Shown piece by piece: positions 8,145-17,192 of a DNA stretch of 64,000 nt; position 1 is the first letter of the stretch, and every line of letters starts with the position of its first letter. The notes under the pieces were generated by a model. The model saw only the letters and a program-made list of their open reading frames with translations, was not told where the DNA came from and ran no database searches. The stretch lies in contig JAENXC010000003.1 of assembly GCA_016649715.1 (NCBI GenBank), positions 124,001 through 188,000 of the forward strand, given 5' to 3'. Source of the stretch: Flavobacteriaceae bacterium. Its GTDB lineage: Bacteria; Bacteroidota; Bacteroidia; Flavobacteriales; Flavobacteriaceae. Both the position numbers and the translations under genes were made by a program.

Positions 8145-9869
8145 ATGAAAAATGTAATTACCTTTTTAATGTGCTCACTTTGTATCATCACAGGGATAGC
8201 ACAGTCAGATTTGAGCGGGAACCAAATTGTTATTCCCGAAAGAACACCAGCGCTGGAAGCTTTGTACCAAAAAGCAAAAGCTCTTGAACAGAACGGCACG
8301 GCGGCCGAGATAAACGCCAACCGTCTTGCCATAAAAAATGCTTGGCAGAAAATTGACCCTAAGGTTGCGGCTCTTTACAAGCCAATTGTAACAACCAATT
8401 ATCCACTTGGTGGAGACGGCAGCTATCGCCCCACTACCATACCAGAGCGCCCAGTGCAAACAAAATCTCCTGACGATTGGGACACCGATAAATTGTTGAG
8501 ATCCGGCTATATTGATGGATTGGATATGGATGTAACCACTGATGGCGATATCTATATTGCCGCTTTCGAAAACGTTACTGGAGGTGGTTCAGATTCAGAG
8601 CTTTATATATACCGCTCCACCGATGGCGGTAATACTTTTGTATTATGGCAAGATCAGCCCGTATCTAGTTCTTTTTTCGCAAAAATACAGACGATTACCA
8701 TTGACGGAACCGGCGATGAGTATTTGCTCGTTTATGCATCATTCCAAAATGGGGTTTTCCAAGCTATTAGATGGAATATGGCCACTGGAGTTATGGATTT
8801 TCAAACTGTTGCAGTCGATGTTACAGATTTTGGAGTAGACACCAACTTTCCTGGATCTACACCATCTCAACGTGTTTTTGCCACCTATCAAAAAACCACG
8901 AGCTGTACAGAAGTACATTCAGCCAGAAGTACTGCAGGAAGCTATGGATTTGATTGGGTAGATGAAATTTCCCTTGGAATTTGTGGTCAACAAGTGGAGT
9001 TTAGTTATGGGCTTAATAGGGGATGTTATACAACATTTACTGGAGCTAGTTCAGGAAACTTGTATGCGCAGGCAAATTCAAATTACAACGATCCTGGATC
9101 TTGGGGTTCAAATGAAATTGTGGCCTCTGGTGCAGCAACAGAATCCCTTAACCCAACCATCCGGGCAACGCGCAAGGCTTTTGCAACAGATGAGGTTTTA
9201 ATAATTGCCTCTTCACGTGCGGCTGGAAGTTCAGATCCATATATTGGGCAAGGGTACCGAAGAGAAAATGGTGCCGCATATGCTCCCGTTGCATACATAA
9301 GCGCAGGAAGTGACGCCAACGTTGCTCACATAGATACCTGGATGAGCACAGCCGGGCCAGTAGAAGTAATGGAAACTGCATACGTTCGCGATGATATCGA
9401 CAATTCTATAAATGATCAAAACCGTTCCTATCAATATGATGGTAATACCTTTGGTCCTTATGAAGGAGTGGGCGACTCAGGTGTTGACGTATTTGACGGA
9501 TTTCCATCAGCTATTGCAGAAACACATGACGGACTTCTCTGTATGGCTTTCGCGGCCACTAGTAGTGGCTGTACTTGGGGGTATGGATTGTATTTTGATG
9601 CCAAGAACGGTGTTACTGCAGGAATAGCGGACAACAACTTTGAAGGTTTCAAATTTTATCCAAACCCAGCCCAAGACATGTTGAACCTTTCAGCAAAAAA
9701 TGCAATTGAAAACGTTTCAATATTTTCATTATTGGGTCAAAAAGTTTTGAAAATCACGCCCAACCAAAATAAACCTTCAATCAATGTGGCTTCCCTAACA
9801 CCGGGAGTGTATGTTATGAAGGTAACTATTGAAGGTCAATCCGCCACATACAAAATCATTAAACAATAA
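8145..9869 (+). CDS. Large secreted protein with T9SS sorting domain
   Basis: 574 residues. A signal peptide (MKNVITFLMCSL ... GIAQ) is followed by a helical pro-region to about 70, then a beta-rich domain with YRSTDGGNTFVLW, which resembles BNR/sialidase-type Asp-box turns (S-x-D-G-G-x-T-F). The C-terminus from about 500 is a type A sorting domain (FKFYPNPAQDML ... LLGQKVL ... LTPGVYVMKV). It is predicted to be exported and anchored at or released from the cell surface. The single Asp box does not justify calling it a sialidase. A possible -7 box TAGATTTG lies at 8057-8064. Confidence 0.85.
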   Translation: MKNVITFLMCSLCIITGIAQSDLSGNQIVIPERTPALEALYQKAKALEQNGTAAEINANRLAIKNAWQKIDPKVAALYKPIVTTNYPLGGDGSYRPTTIPERPVQTKSPDDWDTDKLLRSGYIDGLDMDVTTDGDIYIAAFENVTGGGSDSELYIYRSTDGGNTFVLWQDQPVSSSFFAKIQTITIDGTGDEYLLVYASFQNGVFQAIRWNMATGVMDFQTVAVDVTDFGVDTNFPGSTPSQRVFATYQKTTSCTEVHSARSTAGSYGFDWVDEISLGICGQQVEFSYGLNRGCYTTFTGASSGNLYAQANSNYNDPGSWGSNEIVASGAATESLNPTIRATRKAFATDEVLIIASSRAAGSSDPYIGQGYRRENGAAYAPVAYISAGSDANVAHIDTWMSTAGPVEVMETAYVRDDIDNSINDQNRSYQYDGNTFGPYEGVGDSGVDVFDGFPSAIAETHDGLLCMAFAATSSGCTWGYGLYFDAKNGVTAGIADNNFEGFKFYPNPAQDMLNLSAKNAIENVSIFSLLGQKVLKITPNQNKPSINVASLTPGVYVMKVTIEGQSATYKIIKQ

Positions 9870-9895
9870 GAGGAGATTGTTTGATGTTGAAAAGA

Positions 9896-9925
9896 AGGGT
9901 TCGCTTTACGGCGGCCCTTTTTTTA
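9896..9925 (+). terminator. Probable terminator
   Basis: AGGGTT pairs with GGCCCT (two G-T pairs) around a short loop, followed by seven T. The upper stem is imperfect. Confidence 0.55.
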
Positions 9926-10024
9926 TTGAAATAGATTCCCGTAAAAAGAAAAGATTGCGGCTTTGTTTTTGATAAATATTTTCAGAACCCTAAAGCTATC
10001 GGGGCATTTCATTATATTTACAGC

Positions 10025-11806
10025 ATGCGCAAACTTTGTTTCATTTTCTTCTTTTTTACGGTCGCGGCGAGCTTTTCGCAGAGTGATGCTTTGGCTAATA
10101 ATTATTTTGAACAAGGCCAATTTGAAAAGGCTTTGAGCATTTATGAAAAACTGAGCCAACAAAACCCCTATCGTCTCGATTATTTTATGAGTATGGTGGA
10201 AGCCAACCAACAGCTCGAAAATTTTTCGAAAGCGGAACAATTGCTGAAAGAAAAATTGGGCGACGGCAGAAGTTTTCCGCAACTATATGTGGAACTTGGT
10301 TATAATTATTCACTTCAAAGCAAAACGGAATTGGCTACCGAAAACTTCAATAAGGCTATTGAATCTATAAATTTAAATCTAAACTTTGCCTATAACATTG
10401 GCGCCACTTTTGAAAAATACAGTCTGCTTGATGAAGCGATTTCTACATACGAAAAAGCGATGCTGCTGAGCGACAAAATGGATTTCAACATGCAACTGGC
10501 GCAGATTTATGGCGAACAGGGAAAGTTTGAAAAGATGTTTGACAGTTACCTTAATCTTATTGAAAAAAATTTAAGTTTCAAAGGGGTTGCACAACGTTAT
10601 TTCAGTCTCTACACCACTGAAGATCCCACCAACGAAGCGAATTTGGTTCTTAAAAAAATACTCCTACAACGGTCGCAGCAAAATCCAAACATTCTTTATA
10701 ACGAATTGCTCAGCTGGTTGTTCATTCAGCAAAAAGAATACAAAAAAGCATTCACCCAGGAAAAAGCAATCTACAAACGCGTGGGCGAAGACCTCAGCGG
10801 CATTACCGATTTGGCTTATATCGCCATTGCCGATGATGATTATGAAAGCGGAAGGGAAATAGTAAATTACTTAATCGACAATTCCTTCACACCGCAAAAC
10901 AGGCTTCAGGGCAATCAAATTTTGATGAAAATGGAGGTGAAAACCGCCACTTCAAAACAATACCCCGAAGTAGAAAAAGAGTTTGAAAATTTGTTGGATG
11001 AATTTGGACGAAACCCTGGAACCTACCAATTGCAAATAGACTACAACCATTTTTTAGCTTTTCAGGAAAACAAAAAAGAACTCGCCATTGAAAATTTGAA
11101 AGCCTTGGCAAAAGAAAAACTAACTTCCTATCAAGAAGCGAGGGTGAAAATGGAACTCGCAGATATTTTGGTTTTTGACGAAAAATTCAACGAAGCATTA
11201 ATCTATTATTCCCAAATCCAGAAAAGAGTGCAGAGCGATGTGCTGGCACAGGAAGCCCGTTTTAAAGTGGCGCGCACAAGCTACTTTAAAGGCGATTTTG
11301 AATGGGCGCAAGTACAGCTCGATGTGCTAAAAAAATCCACTTCACAATTAATGGCGAATGATGCCATGCAACTCAGCCTTTTGATCCGCGACAATTCCTT
11401 GGAAGATTCTACACAAACAGCACTTAAAAAATATGCTCGCGCCGACCTGTTGGAATTTCAGGATAAAGATGCAGATGCCATTTCCGTTTTAGAAGATATT
11501 TTGACTAACAACAAAGGTGAAAAAATTGAAGACGAAGCCCTTCTTAAACAAGGCGAACTTTATGAAAAAACGGGACAATACACTAAAGCCGAAGCCAATT
11601 ACCTCAAAATAATCGAGTTTTACAACGACGATATTTTGGCCGATGACGCCCATTTTCGCTTAGCAAAACTTTACGAAGAAAAATTGGGTCAACCCGAAAA
11701 AGCAAAGAAACAGTACGAAGAGATTATTTTTCACTTTGCGGACAGCATTTATTTTGTGGAAGCACGGAAGAAGTATAGGGCTTTACGAGGGGATGCTATA
11801 AATTAA
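10025..11806 (+). CDS. Tetratricopeptide repeat protein, periplasmic
   Basis: 593 residues. The signal peptide ends AASFSQ. The rest is a helical solenoid of TPR-like units (ANNYFEQGQFEKALSIYEKL at 20-39, later QGELYEKTGQYTKAEANYLK and FRLAKLYEEKLGQPEKAKKQ near the C-terminus). No enzymatic motif is seen. TPR solenoids act as scaffolds in envelope complexes. A TATATTTA -7-like box lies just upstream of the ATG. A second TPR protein lies at 22.3 kb. Confidence 0.85.
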   Translation: MRKLCFIFFFFTVAASFSQSDALANNYFEQGQFEKALSIYEKLSQQNPYRLDYFMSMVEANQQLENFSKAEQLLKEKLGDGRSFPQLYVELGYNYSLQSKTELATENFNKAIESINLNLNFAYNIGATFEKYSLLDEAISTYEKAMLLSDKMDFNMQLAQIYGEQGKFEKMFDSYLNLIEKNLSFKGVAQRYFSLYTTEDPTNEANLVLKKILLQRSQQNPNILYNELLSWLFIQQKEYKKAFTQEKAIYKRVGEDLSGITDLAYIAIADDDYESGREIVNYLIDNSFTPQNRLQGNQILMKMEVKTATSKQYPEVEKEFENLLDEFGRNPGTYQLQIDYNHFLAFQENKKELAIENLKALAKEKLTSYQEARVKMELADILVFDEKFNEALIYYSQIQKRVQSDVLAQEARFKVARTSYFKGDFEWAQVQLDVLKKSTSQLMANDAMQLSLLIRDNSLEDSTQTALKKYARADLLEFQDKDADAISVLEDILTNNKGEKIEDEALLKQGELYEKTGQYTKAEANYLKIIEFYNDDILADDAHFRLAKLYEEKLGQPEKAKKQYEEIIFHFADSIYFVEARKKYRALRGDAIN

Positions 11807-11811
11807 AAAAG

Positions 11812-11945
11812 CACCAAACTGAAAAGCACCAAAATTCAAATTCCAAATTCCAAAACCGCAGATGGAATATTCTTAAAATGCCTTTGGAATTTGAATTTTG
11901 GCCTTTATTTGGAATTTGGTGCTTAAAATTTTGGAATTTTAAAAT
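11812..11945 (+). repeat. AT-rich inverted repeat (GGAATTTGG family)
   Basis: Left arm GCACCAAAATTCAAATTCC and right arm containing GGAATTTGGTGC, with further AAATTCC / GGAATTT copies between them. It can form a long imperfect hairpin and fills the 140-bp gap between the TPR and DUF4286 genes. It shares a 17-mer with the repeat at about 6,607. Confidence 0.75.
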
Positions 11946-11946
11946 T

Positions 11947-12279
11947 ATGTACATCTACAACGTAACCATAAACATAGAAGAAACCATTCACGACCGCTGG
12001 CTGCATTGGATGAAGTCTGAACACATTCCCGCAATGCTCGCAACTGGAAAATTCAGAAAAGCATTACTGACGCGTGTAATTGTTGAGGAAGAAATGGGCG
12101 GCATTACATATTCCGTACAATACACAACTGACAGCAAAGAAACCCTTCAAAAATACTATTCCGAAAACGCTGCCGAACTCCGCGCCCAGAGCAAACCTTT
12201 TGAAGGAAAATTTGTAGCATTCCGCACCGAACTTGAAATAATTGGAGAAGCCCATAACGAACTTTTCCAAAAACAGTAA
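11947..12279 (+). CDS. DUF4286 family protein
   Basis: 110 residues from the ATG at 11947 (MYIYNVTINI); the frame upstream is repeat sequence. The form is a small ferredoxin-like alpha/beta domain (HDRWLHWMKSEHIPAM, GGITYSVQY, ALLTRVIVEEEMGG). DUF4286 proteins are common in Bacteroidetes and typically sit next to rsmA, as here. Function is unknown. It is separated from rsmA by a CTCTGTG inverted repeat. Confidence 0.88.
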   Translation: MYIYNVTINIEETIHDRWLHWMKSEHIPAMLATGKFRKALLTRVIVEEEMGGITYSVQYTTDSKETLQKYYSENAAELRAQSKPFEGKFVAFRTELEIIGEAHNELFQKQ

Positions 12280-12280
12280 A

Positions 12281-12342
12281 AACCTCTGTGTCCTCTGTGG
12301 CTCTGTGGTTTTTATTGCCACGAAGGCACAGAGGACACAGAG
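12281..12342 (+). repeat. CTCTGTGTCCTCTGTG inverted repeat
   Basis: Left arm CTCTGTGTCCTCTGTG and right arm CACAGAGGACACAGAG are perfect 16-base complements, extended by an imperfect GCTCTGTGG / CCACGAAGG part. It fills the gap between DUF4286 and rsmA. Repeats with this wording are widespread in environmental bacteria. Confidence 0.88.
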
Positions 12343-12354
12343 AAACAAAAGAAA

Positions 12355-13194
12355 ATGGTACAAAAAAAGCAAAATACAAACAAAACTTTTTCTAAACCCC
12401 ATCACGGAGAGGTTCGTGCCAAAAAACACCTCGGCCAGCATTTTCTGAAAGATGAAACCATTGCTGAAAAAATAGGCAACACACTAACCTTGGAAGGCTA
12501 TAAAAACGTTTTGGAAATTGGCCCCGGAATGGGTATGCTCACCAAATATTTAATCCAAAAAAATAGTGAAGTTATCGCGATGGACCTCGACCCAGAATCT
12601 ATTGCGTTTTTAAAAGAAAATTATCCTGACAAAAACCTCGAAATTCTGGAAGCAGATTTTTTAAAATACGACCTTTCGCAACTTTTCGGGGAAGAACAAT
12701 TCGGCATAACGGGCAATTTTCCGTATAACATTTCTACCCAAATTGTTTTTAAAATGCTGGAATGGAAAACCCAAATTCCTGAATTTACGGGAATGTTCCA
12801 AAAAGAAGTGGCGCAGCGTATTTGCGAAAAAGAAGGTAGCAAAACTTACGGAATCCTCTCGGTTTTGGCGCAGGCATTTTACGATGCCGAATATCTTTTT
12901 ACGGTGCCGCCTTCGGTTTTTAGTCCCCCTCCTAAAGTAGACAGCGGCGTTCTCCGATTGCGCAGAAAAAAAGATTTTTCGATTCCATGTGATGAAAAAA
13001 TGCTTTATAAAGTAGTGAAAATCGCTTTTCAACAACGAAGAAAAACCCTTCGCAACAGTTTAAAATCCTTCAATATTTCCGATAAAATAAAAGAAGATGC
13101 TATCTTTGGCCTGCGCCCGGAACAACTTTCGGTTTCACAATTTATAGCCCTTACCCAAAAACTGGAAAACGATGCAATTTCAACTGACAGATGA
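12355..13194 (+). CDS. rsmA: 16S rRNA (adenine1518/1519-N6) dimethyltransferase
   Basis: 279 residues. It dimethylates two adjacent adenines in helix 45 of 16S rRNA late in 30S assembly. Motifs: [11 protein letters not shown] at the N-terminus, SAM-binding [10 protein letters not shown] (about 55-64), acidic EADFLKYDL and catalytic NFPYNIS (N-[LF]-P-Y). The C-terminal helical domain has [12 protein letters not shown]. The start at 12355 gives a basic N-terminal extension of about 20 residues; a later start is possible. The last 23 bases overlap mgtE. Confidence 0.95.
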   Translation: MVQKKQNTNKTFSKPHHGEVRAKKHLGQHFLKDETIAEKIGNTLTLEGYKNVLEIGPGMGMLTKYLIQKNSEVIAMDLDPESIAFLKENYPDKNLEILEADFLKYDLSQLFGEEQFGITGNFPYNISTQIVFKMLEWKTQIPEFTGMFQKEVAQRICEKEGSKTYGILSVLAQAFYDAEYLFTVPPSVFSPPPKVDSGVLRLRRKKDFSIPCDEKMLYKVVKIAFQQRRKTLRNSLKSFNISDKIKEDAIFGLRPEQLSVSQFIALTQKLENDAISTDR

Positions 13195-14524
13195 ATTTAT
13201 CGAGCAGGTTGAAGTGCTTATTGCCAAAAATGATGGCGATGGTTTAAAAGCACTCCTTCACGATTTACACTTTGCCGACGTAGCTGAAATTCTTCACGAG
13301 CTCGACACAGATGAGGCTACCTATATCGTAAAATTGCTGGACAGCGAAATTACCAGCGAAATATTGATAGAGCTGGATGACGATTTCCGTGAGCGCATTT
13401 TGGACCAGCTTACCCCTTCCGAAATTGCCGACGAGCTTGACGAAATGGACACCGATGATGCCGCAGATATCATCGCGGAACTGGATGACCACGTTCAAAA
13501 ACAGGTAATCAGCCACATTGAAGATGATGAACACGCCGCCGATATTGTGGACCTTTTGCGCTATGATGAAGACACTGCAGGTGGCTTGATGGCGAAGGAA
13601 TTGGTGCGTGTAAAGGAAACCTGGACCGTTGCCGGCTGTGTACGTGAAATGCGCCGTCAGGCCGAAAATGTGACCCGCGTCCATTCCATATACGTTACCG
13701 ATAAACAAGGGAAACTTAAAGGGCGACTTTCACTGAAAGATTTGCTAACCGCTCCCGGAAAAGCACACATAAGCGATGTTTACATCCCAAAAGTAGATTA
13801 CGTAACTGTACACACCGAAGCAGAGGAAGTTGCACGGATGATGCAGAAATACGATCTGGAAGCCATTCCCGTGGTTGACGATGAAGGGATTCTGGTTGGA
13901 AGAATTACCATTGATGATATTGTAGATTTCATAAAAGAAGAGGCAGAAAAAGATTACCAAATGGCTGCCGGTATTTCGGAAGACGTTGAAGCTGATGATA
14001 GCATCTGGCACCTCACACGCGCTCGTTTGCCTTGGCTTATTCTCGCCCTTATTGGTGGTTTTGTGAGTGTTAGCGTTTTAGGCACATTCTCGGGCGCTAT
14101 GAACGATCATAGAGAGCTTTTCTTTTTTGTGCCTCTTATTGCAGCTATGGCTGGAAACGTAGGTGTTCAATCATCAGCAATTGTACTTCAGGGTATTGCA
14201 AACAACAGTCTGAAAGGTTCGCTTTGGAAACGACTTATTAAAGAAATATTACTAAGTCTTCTAAACGGCTTCCTGCTTGCCACGATCTTAGTGGTAGGTG
14301 GCATGCTAGTTCTGGGCCTCACTTTTTTATTTGGAATTACCATTGCTATTTCATTAATATCTGTAATAATTACGGCTTCGCTAATTGGAACTTTCATGCC
14401 GATTCTTCTCGATAAATGGGGAATAGATCCCGCAATGGCTACCGGTCCGTTTATAACTACAAGCAACGATATTTTTGGGATTTTAATTTACTTCACCATT
14501 GCAAAAATAATCTTAGGCTTTTGA
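13172..14524 (+). CDS. mgtE: Magnesium transporter MgtE
   Basis: 450 residues: an MgtE N-domain (1-130, [15 protein letters not shown]), tandem CBS domains (about 135-255; [18 protein letters not shown] and [19 protein letters not shown]) and five membrane helices (about 285-450, with [18 protein letters not shown] forming the pore region). It is a Mg2+-gated channel of the inner membrane. The ATG lies 23 bases before the rsmA stop, so translation is probably coupled. Confidence 0.95.
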   Translation: MQFQLTDEFIEQVEVLIAKNDGDGLKALLHDLHFADVAEILHELDTDEATYIVKLLDSEITSEILIELDDDFRERILDQLTPSEIADELDEMDTDDAADIIAELDDHVQKQVISHIEDDEHAADIVDLLRYDEDTAGGLMAKELVRVKETWTVAGCVREMRRQAENVTRVHSIYVTDKQGKLKGRLSLKDLLTAPGKAHISDVYIPKVDYVTVHTEAEEVARMMQKYDLEAIPVVDDEGILVGRITIDDIVDFIKEEAEKDYQMAAGISEDVEADDSIWHLTRARLPWLILALIGGFVSVSVLGTFSGAMNDHRELFFFVPLIAAMAGNVGVQSSAIVLQGIANNSLKGSLWKRLIKEILLSLLNGFLLATILVVGGMLVLGLTFLFGITIAISLISVIITASLIGTFMPILLDKWGIDPAMATGPFITTSNDIFGILIYFTIAKIILGF

Positions 14525-14916
14525 AATCTGAAATCTTCAAACAACGTTTCATCGTCCCGGCTTCGGCTATCGATGGGCTGAACCACGTAAATAACGTTAC
14601 CTATCTTCAATGGTGTCTCGATGCGGCGGAAGCACATTGGATTTCAAAAACTACTGAAGAACAGCGCGAACAAAATGTTTGGGTGGTTTTAAATCATTCT
14701 ATTTCCTATAAAAATCCTTCGTTTTTAGAGGAAGAACTTGAAACCCAAACGTGGATTGAAAGTTACGAAGGCGTGAAAAGTGAACGACAGTACAGAATAA
14801 TCCGTCCTTCAGATGGCAAAACCATTGTAGAGGCCAAAACTCTTTGGTGCTTTTTGGACGGCAAAACATTCCGACCCACAAAAATTACAAAAGAAATATC
14901 CAATCTTTTCATTTAA
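14521..14916 (+). CDS. Acyl-CoA thioesterase, 4HBT hotdog family
   Basis: 131 residues beginning at TTG 14521 ([15 protein letters not shown]), the only start that coincides with the end of mgtE (TTGA overlap); the open frame upstream is antisense-like sequence within mgtE. DGLNHVNNVTYLQW carries the Asp and His of the 4-hydroxybenzoyl-CoA thioesterase active site (D-x-x-x-H-x-N). Substrate is unknown. It shares the rsmA-mgtE transcript. Confidence 0.85.
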   Translation: MKSEIFKQRFIVPASAIDGLNHVNNVTYLQWCLDAAEAHWISKTTEEQREQNVWVVLNHSISYKNPSFLEEELETQTWIESYEGVKSERQYRIIRPSDGKTIVEAKTLWCFLDGKTFRPTKITKEISNLFI

Positions 14917-14986
14917 ACATGAAGGCCGTCAAGTAACCTTCAAAACTATTATTTTCAATACTTTTACGCTATAAAACTGCACCGCA

Positions 14987-16441
14987 TTGAGCGTTTTCAA
15001 AAAACTGTTTAAACAGACTTTTATTTACGGGCTGGCCACTGTGTTGCCGAGGATTTTAACGGTTATCCTCGTACCGCTTTATGTGAAAGTTTTGATGCCA
15101 GGGGAATACGGAATTTATTCCACCGTAATGGCTTTCCTTATTTTGGGCAATGTTTTGCTAAGCTACGGAATGGAAACTGCGTTTTTTCGGTTCATCACCA
15201 AAGATGCTTCACAGCAGAAAATCGTACAATCAACCACGCTTACTTCGCTTACGGTTTCGACACTTATTTTTTTGGGAATCACTTTGCTTTTCAAAAATTT
15301 CATTGCCGAGGTTTCCGAATTTAAACCCGAATACGTAACCTACGGACTTTTAATTTTAGCGTTAGATGCTTTGGTGGTACTGCCTTTCGTGTGGTTTCGT
15401 GCCAACGAAAAACCGATACGCTATGCTACCGTTAAAATTTTCAATGTTGTTATAAATCTTGCCTTCAACCTATTTTTCCTTTTACTGCTTCCGAAACTCG
15501 CAGAAAACAGTACTTACTGGAATTCCCTTTGGTTTCCCGAAAACAAATTAGCCTATGTTTTTATTGCGAATTTAATAGCGAGCGCCGTGACGCTTTTGGT
15601 GTTGCTTCCACTTTATGTGAAAATTGGTTTCGGTTTCAGCAAAACTATCTGGAAACAGATGATGAAATATGCCATTCCGGTGCTCGTTGCTGGAATTGCT
15701 TTCAGTATAAACGAAGCTTTTGACAAGATTCTTCTGAAATATTTGTTGCCCGAAAACATTGCCGAAATTCAAGTGGGGCTTTATTCGGCTTGCTACAAAT
15801 TGGGAATGTTTATGACGCTTTTCGTAATGGCTTTCCGCTTGGGGATTGAACCATTTTTTTTCAATCATTCCGCACACACAAATGCAAAAAATACTTACGC
15901 TACAATTACCAAATATTTTACGCTGTTCGGCTGTTTGATTCTTTTGGTAGTGGTTGTTTATATTGATATTTTCAAACGTATTTTAATCCCAAACAGTCAG
16001 TATTGGGAAGCGTTGAAAATAGTTCCGCTCATTCTTTTGGCAAATTTATTTTTAGGAATTTATCACAACCTTTCCGTTTGGTATAAGGTTACGGACCGAA
16101 CAAAATACGGCGCCTATATATCTGTTTTTGCGGCTATTGTTACGCTCGTGCTCAACTATGTCCTGATTCCGTATATGGGTTATATGGGTTCTGCCATTGC
16201 CACGCTCGCGGCTTACGGCAGTATGATGGTGCTTTCGTATCTTTACGGCCGCAAGTATTACGACGTGCCTTACGAAGTGAAAAAAATAAGCGGTTATTTA
16301 GTGATGGCCATCGGTTTTTCAGCGATTTCCTATTATGTTTTCAATGGAAATATTTGGGTGGGAACTGCGTTGTTATTAGTGTTTGCCGCAATTATGTTCT
16401 ATTCTGAAAAGAAGGAGTTTTTAAAAATCATCAAAAAATAA
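14987..16441 (+). CDS. Polysaccharide flippase (Wzx/MATE-like)
   Basis: 484 residues, about 14 hydrophobic segments. The N-terminus (KQTFIYGLATVLPRILTVIL) and PLYVKVLMPGEYGIYSTVM are typical of O-antigen/lipid-linked oligosaccharide flippases of the MOP superfamily. The start is TTG at 14987, with no ATG in a good position. It heads a cluster with dut and the sugar nucleotidyltransferase, consistent with a role in surface polysaccharide export. Confidence 0.88.
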   Translation: MSVFKKLFKQTFIYGLATVLPRILTVILVPLYVKVLMPGEYGIYSTVMAFLILGNVLLSYGMETAFFRFITKDASQQKIVQSTTLTSLTVSTLIFLGITLLFKNFIAEVSEFKPEYVTYGLLILALDALVVLPFVWFRANEKPIRYATVKIFNVVINLAFNLFFLLLLPKLAENSTYWNSLWFPENKLAYVFIANLIASAVTLLVLLPLYVKIGFGFSKTIWKQMMKYAIPVLVAGIAFSINEAFDKILLKYLLPENIAEIQVGLYSACYKLGMFMTLFVMAFRLGIEPFFFNHSAHTNAKNTYATITKYFTLFGCLILLVVVVYIDIFKRILIPNSQYWEALKIVPLILLANLFLGIYHNLSVWYKVTDRTKYGAYISVFAAIVTLVLNYVLIPYMGYMGSAIATLAAYGSMMVLSYLYGRKYYDVPYEVKKISGYLVMAIGFSAISYYVFNGNIWVGTALLLVFAAIMFYSEKKEFLKIIKK

Positions 16442-16446
16442 TTTGA

Positions 16447-16484
16447 ATGTCACGCTGAGCCCAGTCGAAGCGCCTCCGAAGACG
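16447..16484 (+). repeat. TGTCACGCTGAG...AGTCGAAG intergenic repeat
   Basis: TGTCACGCTGAGCCCAGTCGAAGCG, a short hairpin-forming repeat with GCTTCGACT-like symmetry, between the flippase and dut. It is related in wording to the GTCGAGCGCAGTCGAGAC repeat between hemB and hemF. Confidence 0.65.
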
Positions 16485-16501
16485 GATTATACAATTAAAC
16501 T

Positions 16502-16966
16502 ATGAATTCAAGCGATAAGATACATGCTTTCACAAGCATAAAAATAATCAACAAATCCAATCACCCTTTGCCTTCCTACGAAACCATCGCTTCCGCAGGA
16601 ATGGATTTGCACGCCTGTGTTAACGGGCCTTCAACATTAAAACCCTTGCAACGAGCCATCGTTAAAACTGGGCTTTTTATTGAATTGCCCATCGGTTATG
16701 AAGCTCAAGTGCGCCCACGAAGCGGTTTGGCAGCAAAAAAAGGAATCACCGTTCTGAATTCTCCCGGAACCATCGATGCCGATTACCGCGGTGAGATCGG
16801 CGTGATTTTAGTTAATCTTTCCAACGAAGATTTTACCATCGAGCACGGCGAGCGCATTGCACAATTGGTAATCGCAAAACACGAGCGTGCGGTTTGGGAA
16901 GAAGTGGATGAGCTGACTGACACTTCGCGCGGAGCTGGAGGTTTTGGGAGTACTGGGTCAAAATAA
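16502..16966 (+). CDS. dut: dUTP diphosphatase
   Basis: 154 residues. It hydrolyses dUTP to dUMP and PPi, keeping uracil out of DNA and feeding thymidylate synthesis. All five dUTPase motifs are visible: [39 protein letters not shown] and the C-terminal [10 protein letters not shown]. It functions as a trimer. The restriction-like cassette begins just downstream, after a 13-bp inverted repeat. Confidence 0.97.
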   Translation: MNSSDKIHAFTSIKIINKSNHPLPSYETIASAGMDLHACVNGPSTLKPLQRAIVKTGLFIELPIGYEAQVRPRSGLAAKKGITVLNSPGTIDADYRGEIGVILVNLSNEDFTIEHGERIAQLVIAKHERAVWEEVDELTDTSRGAGGFGSTGSK

Positions 16967-16968
16967 TA

Positions 16969-17011
16969 GGATTATTTCCAATATAATCCTTGCTCATCTT
17001 GGAAATAATCC
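16969..17011 (+). repeat. 13-bp perfect inverted repeat after dut
   Basis: GGATTATTTCCAA (16969-16981) and TTGGAAATAATCC (16999-17011) are perfect complements around 17 bases. There is no T-tract, so it is not a standard terminator. It lies at the left border of the AT-rich cassette and could be an operator or a border structure. Confidence 0.75.
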
Positions 17012-17057
17012 ATAGTTTCGTAAGTCACAGATTGTTAAAGAAATTGTTTATTACCTT

Positions 17058-17099
17058 TTTGAGAATCCCTTCACAGCGCAAATACATTTGATAGTTTTG
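17058..17099 (+). promoter_or_regulatory. Promoter region of the restriction-like cassette
   Basis: TTTG (17058-17061), 21 bases, then TACATTTG (17083-17090), a perfect TAnnTTTG. A second perfect box TAGTTTTG follows at 17092-17099. The leader to the methyltransferase ATG is about 90 bases and includes a 21-codon ORF. Confidence 0.55.
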
Positions 17100-17120
17100 T
17101 ACTAAATGCCTTTAACCATA

Positions 17121-17186
17121 ATGGAACCTAAAAAACTAATTTCAATTCTCGGCTTTTTTCCAAAGGAAAATGCATCTATGATTTAG
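17121..17186 (+). pseudogene. 21-codon ORF, possible N-terminal remnant of a methyltransferase
   Basis: ATG at 17121 encodes MEPKKLISILGFFPKENASM-I then TAG, ending 6 bases before the methyltransferase ATG. From memory, the wording L-x-x-LGF-x-PKEN-x-S resembles the N-termini of Eco57I-like N6 DNA methylases in Bacteroidetes, where it is normally followed by an (I/Y)-rich continuation. In another frame the next bases read IYDLEKHATFYNK and then stop. It could be a decayed 5' end, or a translated leader peptide. Confidence 0.45.
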
Positions 17187-17192
17187 AAAAAC

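Noticed and set aside
12242-12448. 68-codon frame across the CTCTGTG repeat
   Set aside because: Made of repeat sequence and the overlapping rsmA start in another frame.
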